A stretch of DNA of 49,882 nucleotides from Asanoa iriomotensis. Its GTDB lineage: Bacteria > Actinomycetota > Actinomycetes > Mycobacteriales > Micromonosporaceae. The stretch covers positions 1 to 49,882 of the forward strand of contig NZ_BONC01000060.1 in assembly GCF_016862515.1 (NCBI RefSeq), read 5' to 3'. A model generated the notes under the pieces. That model had not been told where the DNA came from, made no database searches, and worked only from the letters and a program-made list of their open reading frames with translations. A program made the position numbers and the translations under genes. Position 1 is the first letter of the stretch, and the number at the start of each line of letters is the position of its first letter. Positions 48,937-49,882 of the stretch are shown here, in pieces.

Positions 48937-49688
48937 TCGACCACGCCGCCGACCGTCAGGTTGAGCTTCGTGGCCGTCAGCGCCCGGGCCCAGTCGGACG
49001 CGGCGAACACCGCGGCGTTGGCGACGTCGTCCAACGTGGCCGCGCGGCCGAGCATGGTCGGCTCGACCAGCCCGCGCGCGATCTCTGCGCGCGTCTCCTC
49101 GGGCATGTCCTCGGGCAGCGACTCCGGCACCCCGCCGGTCTGCAGCGTGAGCACCCGGATGCCGTGCCCGCCCAGCTCGCGGGCCAGCACCCGGCGCAGC
49201 ACCTCGACCGCGCCGAGGGAGACCTGCAGGCCGCCGAGCGCGGCCTGCGGCGGCCCGTCGCCGCCGAAGGTCAGCACCACGCCGGAGCCCTGCCGGACCA
49301 TGTGCGGCGCGGCAGCCTTCGTGGACAGCCAGAACGCCCGCAGCCGGCTGGTCACGTCGCGCTCCAGGTCGGCGTAGTCCATCTCGACCACGGGCGTGCC
49401 GAACGCGTGCGGGTGGCCGATCGCGTTGAACGAGACGTCGAGGCTGCCGAACCGCTCGGCGACCGCGGCCGCGTGCGCGTCGACCGCCGCCTCGTCGAAC
49501 GCGTCGAACGCGGCGACCTCGGCCGCACCGCCGGCCGACCGGATGTCCCCGGCGACCTTGTCCAAGGCCGCCGGCGTGCGGCCGACCAGGTGCACGGTTG
49601 CTCCCGCGCGACCGAAGCCGCGGGCCACCGCGCCGCCGATGGCGCCGGCGGCGCCGTACACGATGGTGTTCTTCCCTTGCAGCATCAT
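48933..49688 (-). CDS. SDR family protein with degenerate catalytic site
   Basis: 251 residues. The dinucleotide motif GAAGAIGGAVARGF is intact near residue 12. NNAG is changed to FNAIG. In place of YxxxK there is GLQVSLGAVEVL, so the catalytic Tyr and Lys are missing. The rest (ELGGHGIRVLTLQTGGVPES, NLTVGGVVD) follows the SDR fold. It may bind NAD(P)H without normal SDR catalysis, or use other residues. Two ATG codons (49688, 49685) are possible starts; the first directly follows the ArsR stop, so the two genes form an operon. Confidence 0.82.
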   Translation of the reverse strand: MMLQGKNTIVYGAAGAIGGAVARGFGRAGATVHLVGRTPAALDKVAGDIRSAGGAAEVAAFDAFDEAAVDAHAAAVAERFGSLDVSFNAIGHPHAFGTPVVEMDYADLERDVTSRLRAFWLSTKAAAPHMVRQGSGVVLTFGGDGPPQAALGGLQVSLGAVEVLRRVLARELGGHGIRVLTLQTGGVPESLPEDMPEETRAEIARGLVEPTMLGRAATLDDVANAAVFAASDWARALTATKLNLTVGGVVD

Positions 49689-49882
49689 TCAGGTCTCCTC
49701 CGTGTCCGACAGTTCGGCCAGCACCTCGCCCAGCCGGTCGTAGCGCTGCTCCCAGTGCTCCCGGTAGAACTCCAGCCAGCTCGTCGCGGCCCGCAGCGGC
49801 GCGGCTTCGAGGTGGCTCAGGCGCATCGTCGCTTTGCGGCTCCGCGAGATCAGGCCGGCCTGTTCCAGCACCTTGAGGTGCC
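49689..49882 (-). CDS. ArsR family transcriptional regulator (5' part outside window)
   Basis: Only the last 63 codons are present; the start lies beyond the window edge. HLKVLEQAGLISRSRKATM is the end of an ArsR winged helix. It is followed by LEAAPLRAATSWLEFYREHW and a short helix, the usual tail of ArsR proteins linked to SRPBCC (AHSA1) genes. The stop TGA directly abuts the ATG of the SDR gene. It probably regulates that operon. Confidence 0.8.
   Translation of the reverse strand, partial: HLKVLEQAGLISRSRKATMRLSHLEAAPLRAATSWLEFYREHWEQRYDRLGEVLAELSDTEET

Overview
The window looks like chromosomal DNA from a high-GC, filamentous-type actinobacterium, most likely Micromonosporaceae or a close relative. 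The grounds are very GC-rich codon use, many GTG and TTG starts, Tat and sortase signals, ECF42/YciI and CYTH-CHAD genes, and a Streptomyces-like pca set. The genus is inference. Coding density is very high: the largest gaps are about 222 bp (24825-25046) and 210 bp (43520-43729). I see no rRNA, tRNA, CRISPR, insertion sequence or phage gene.

Layout. (1) 63-2767: an SDR oxidoreductase, then an ArsR-type regulator and MFS exporter pair behind a 28-bp palindrome. (2) 2829-6473: molybdate ABC importer modABC on the minus strand, divergent from a methyltransferase with a degenerate kinase-like front domain. (3) 6475-8229: a GGDEF-EAL cyclic-di-GMP protein. (4) 8257-25766: a roughly 17-kb block, all on the minus strand. 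It combines a Pst phosphate ABC transporter (pstC, pstA, pstS and a displaced pstB), two further secreted binding-protein-like proteins, three secreted proteins sharing an uncharacterised N-terminal domain (one ending in a WxL-type domain, one in an LALTG sorting signal, one in a membrane anchor), a WxL-interacting protein, an LPRTG protein, a sortase-fold protein that has lost all three catalytic residues, a STAS protein and a CYTH-CHAD (polyphosphate-type) protein. This is the most unusual part of the window. (5) 25884-35249: a Tat-exported PHP-family protein, an ECF42 sigma factor with its YciI partner, a DHFR-like reductase, an MFS exporter, a GNAT, a second WxL/WxLIP pair, a berberine-bridge-type flavoprotein and a pair of CrcB fluoride channels. 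(6) 35166-48936: aromatic catabolism. A minus-strand operon (aromatic-type ABC importer, aldehyde dehydrogenase, MetE-like methyltransferase, PobA, MFS) diverges from a plus-strand pcaIJHGBC operon ending in its IclR regulator. Two near-identical operators sit just downstream of two look-alike promoters in the shared control region. (7) 48933-49882: a second SDR, with a degenerate active site, and the 3' part of an ArsR gene.

How the parts may work together. The aromatic genes form a plausible route: uptake, oxidation of an aromatic aldehyde to a 4-hydroxybenzoate-type acid, PobA hydroxylation to protocatechuate, ortho cleavage by PcaHG, then PcaB, PcaC and PcaIJ. PcaD and PcaF are not in the window. 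In the phosphate block, PstSCAB would import phosphate, CYTH-CHAD points to polyphosphate, and the WxL/WxLIP/LPXTG trio plus the dead sortase suggests a cell-surface assembly co-inherited with phosphate uptake. That last link is inference from gene order.
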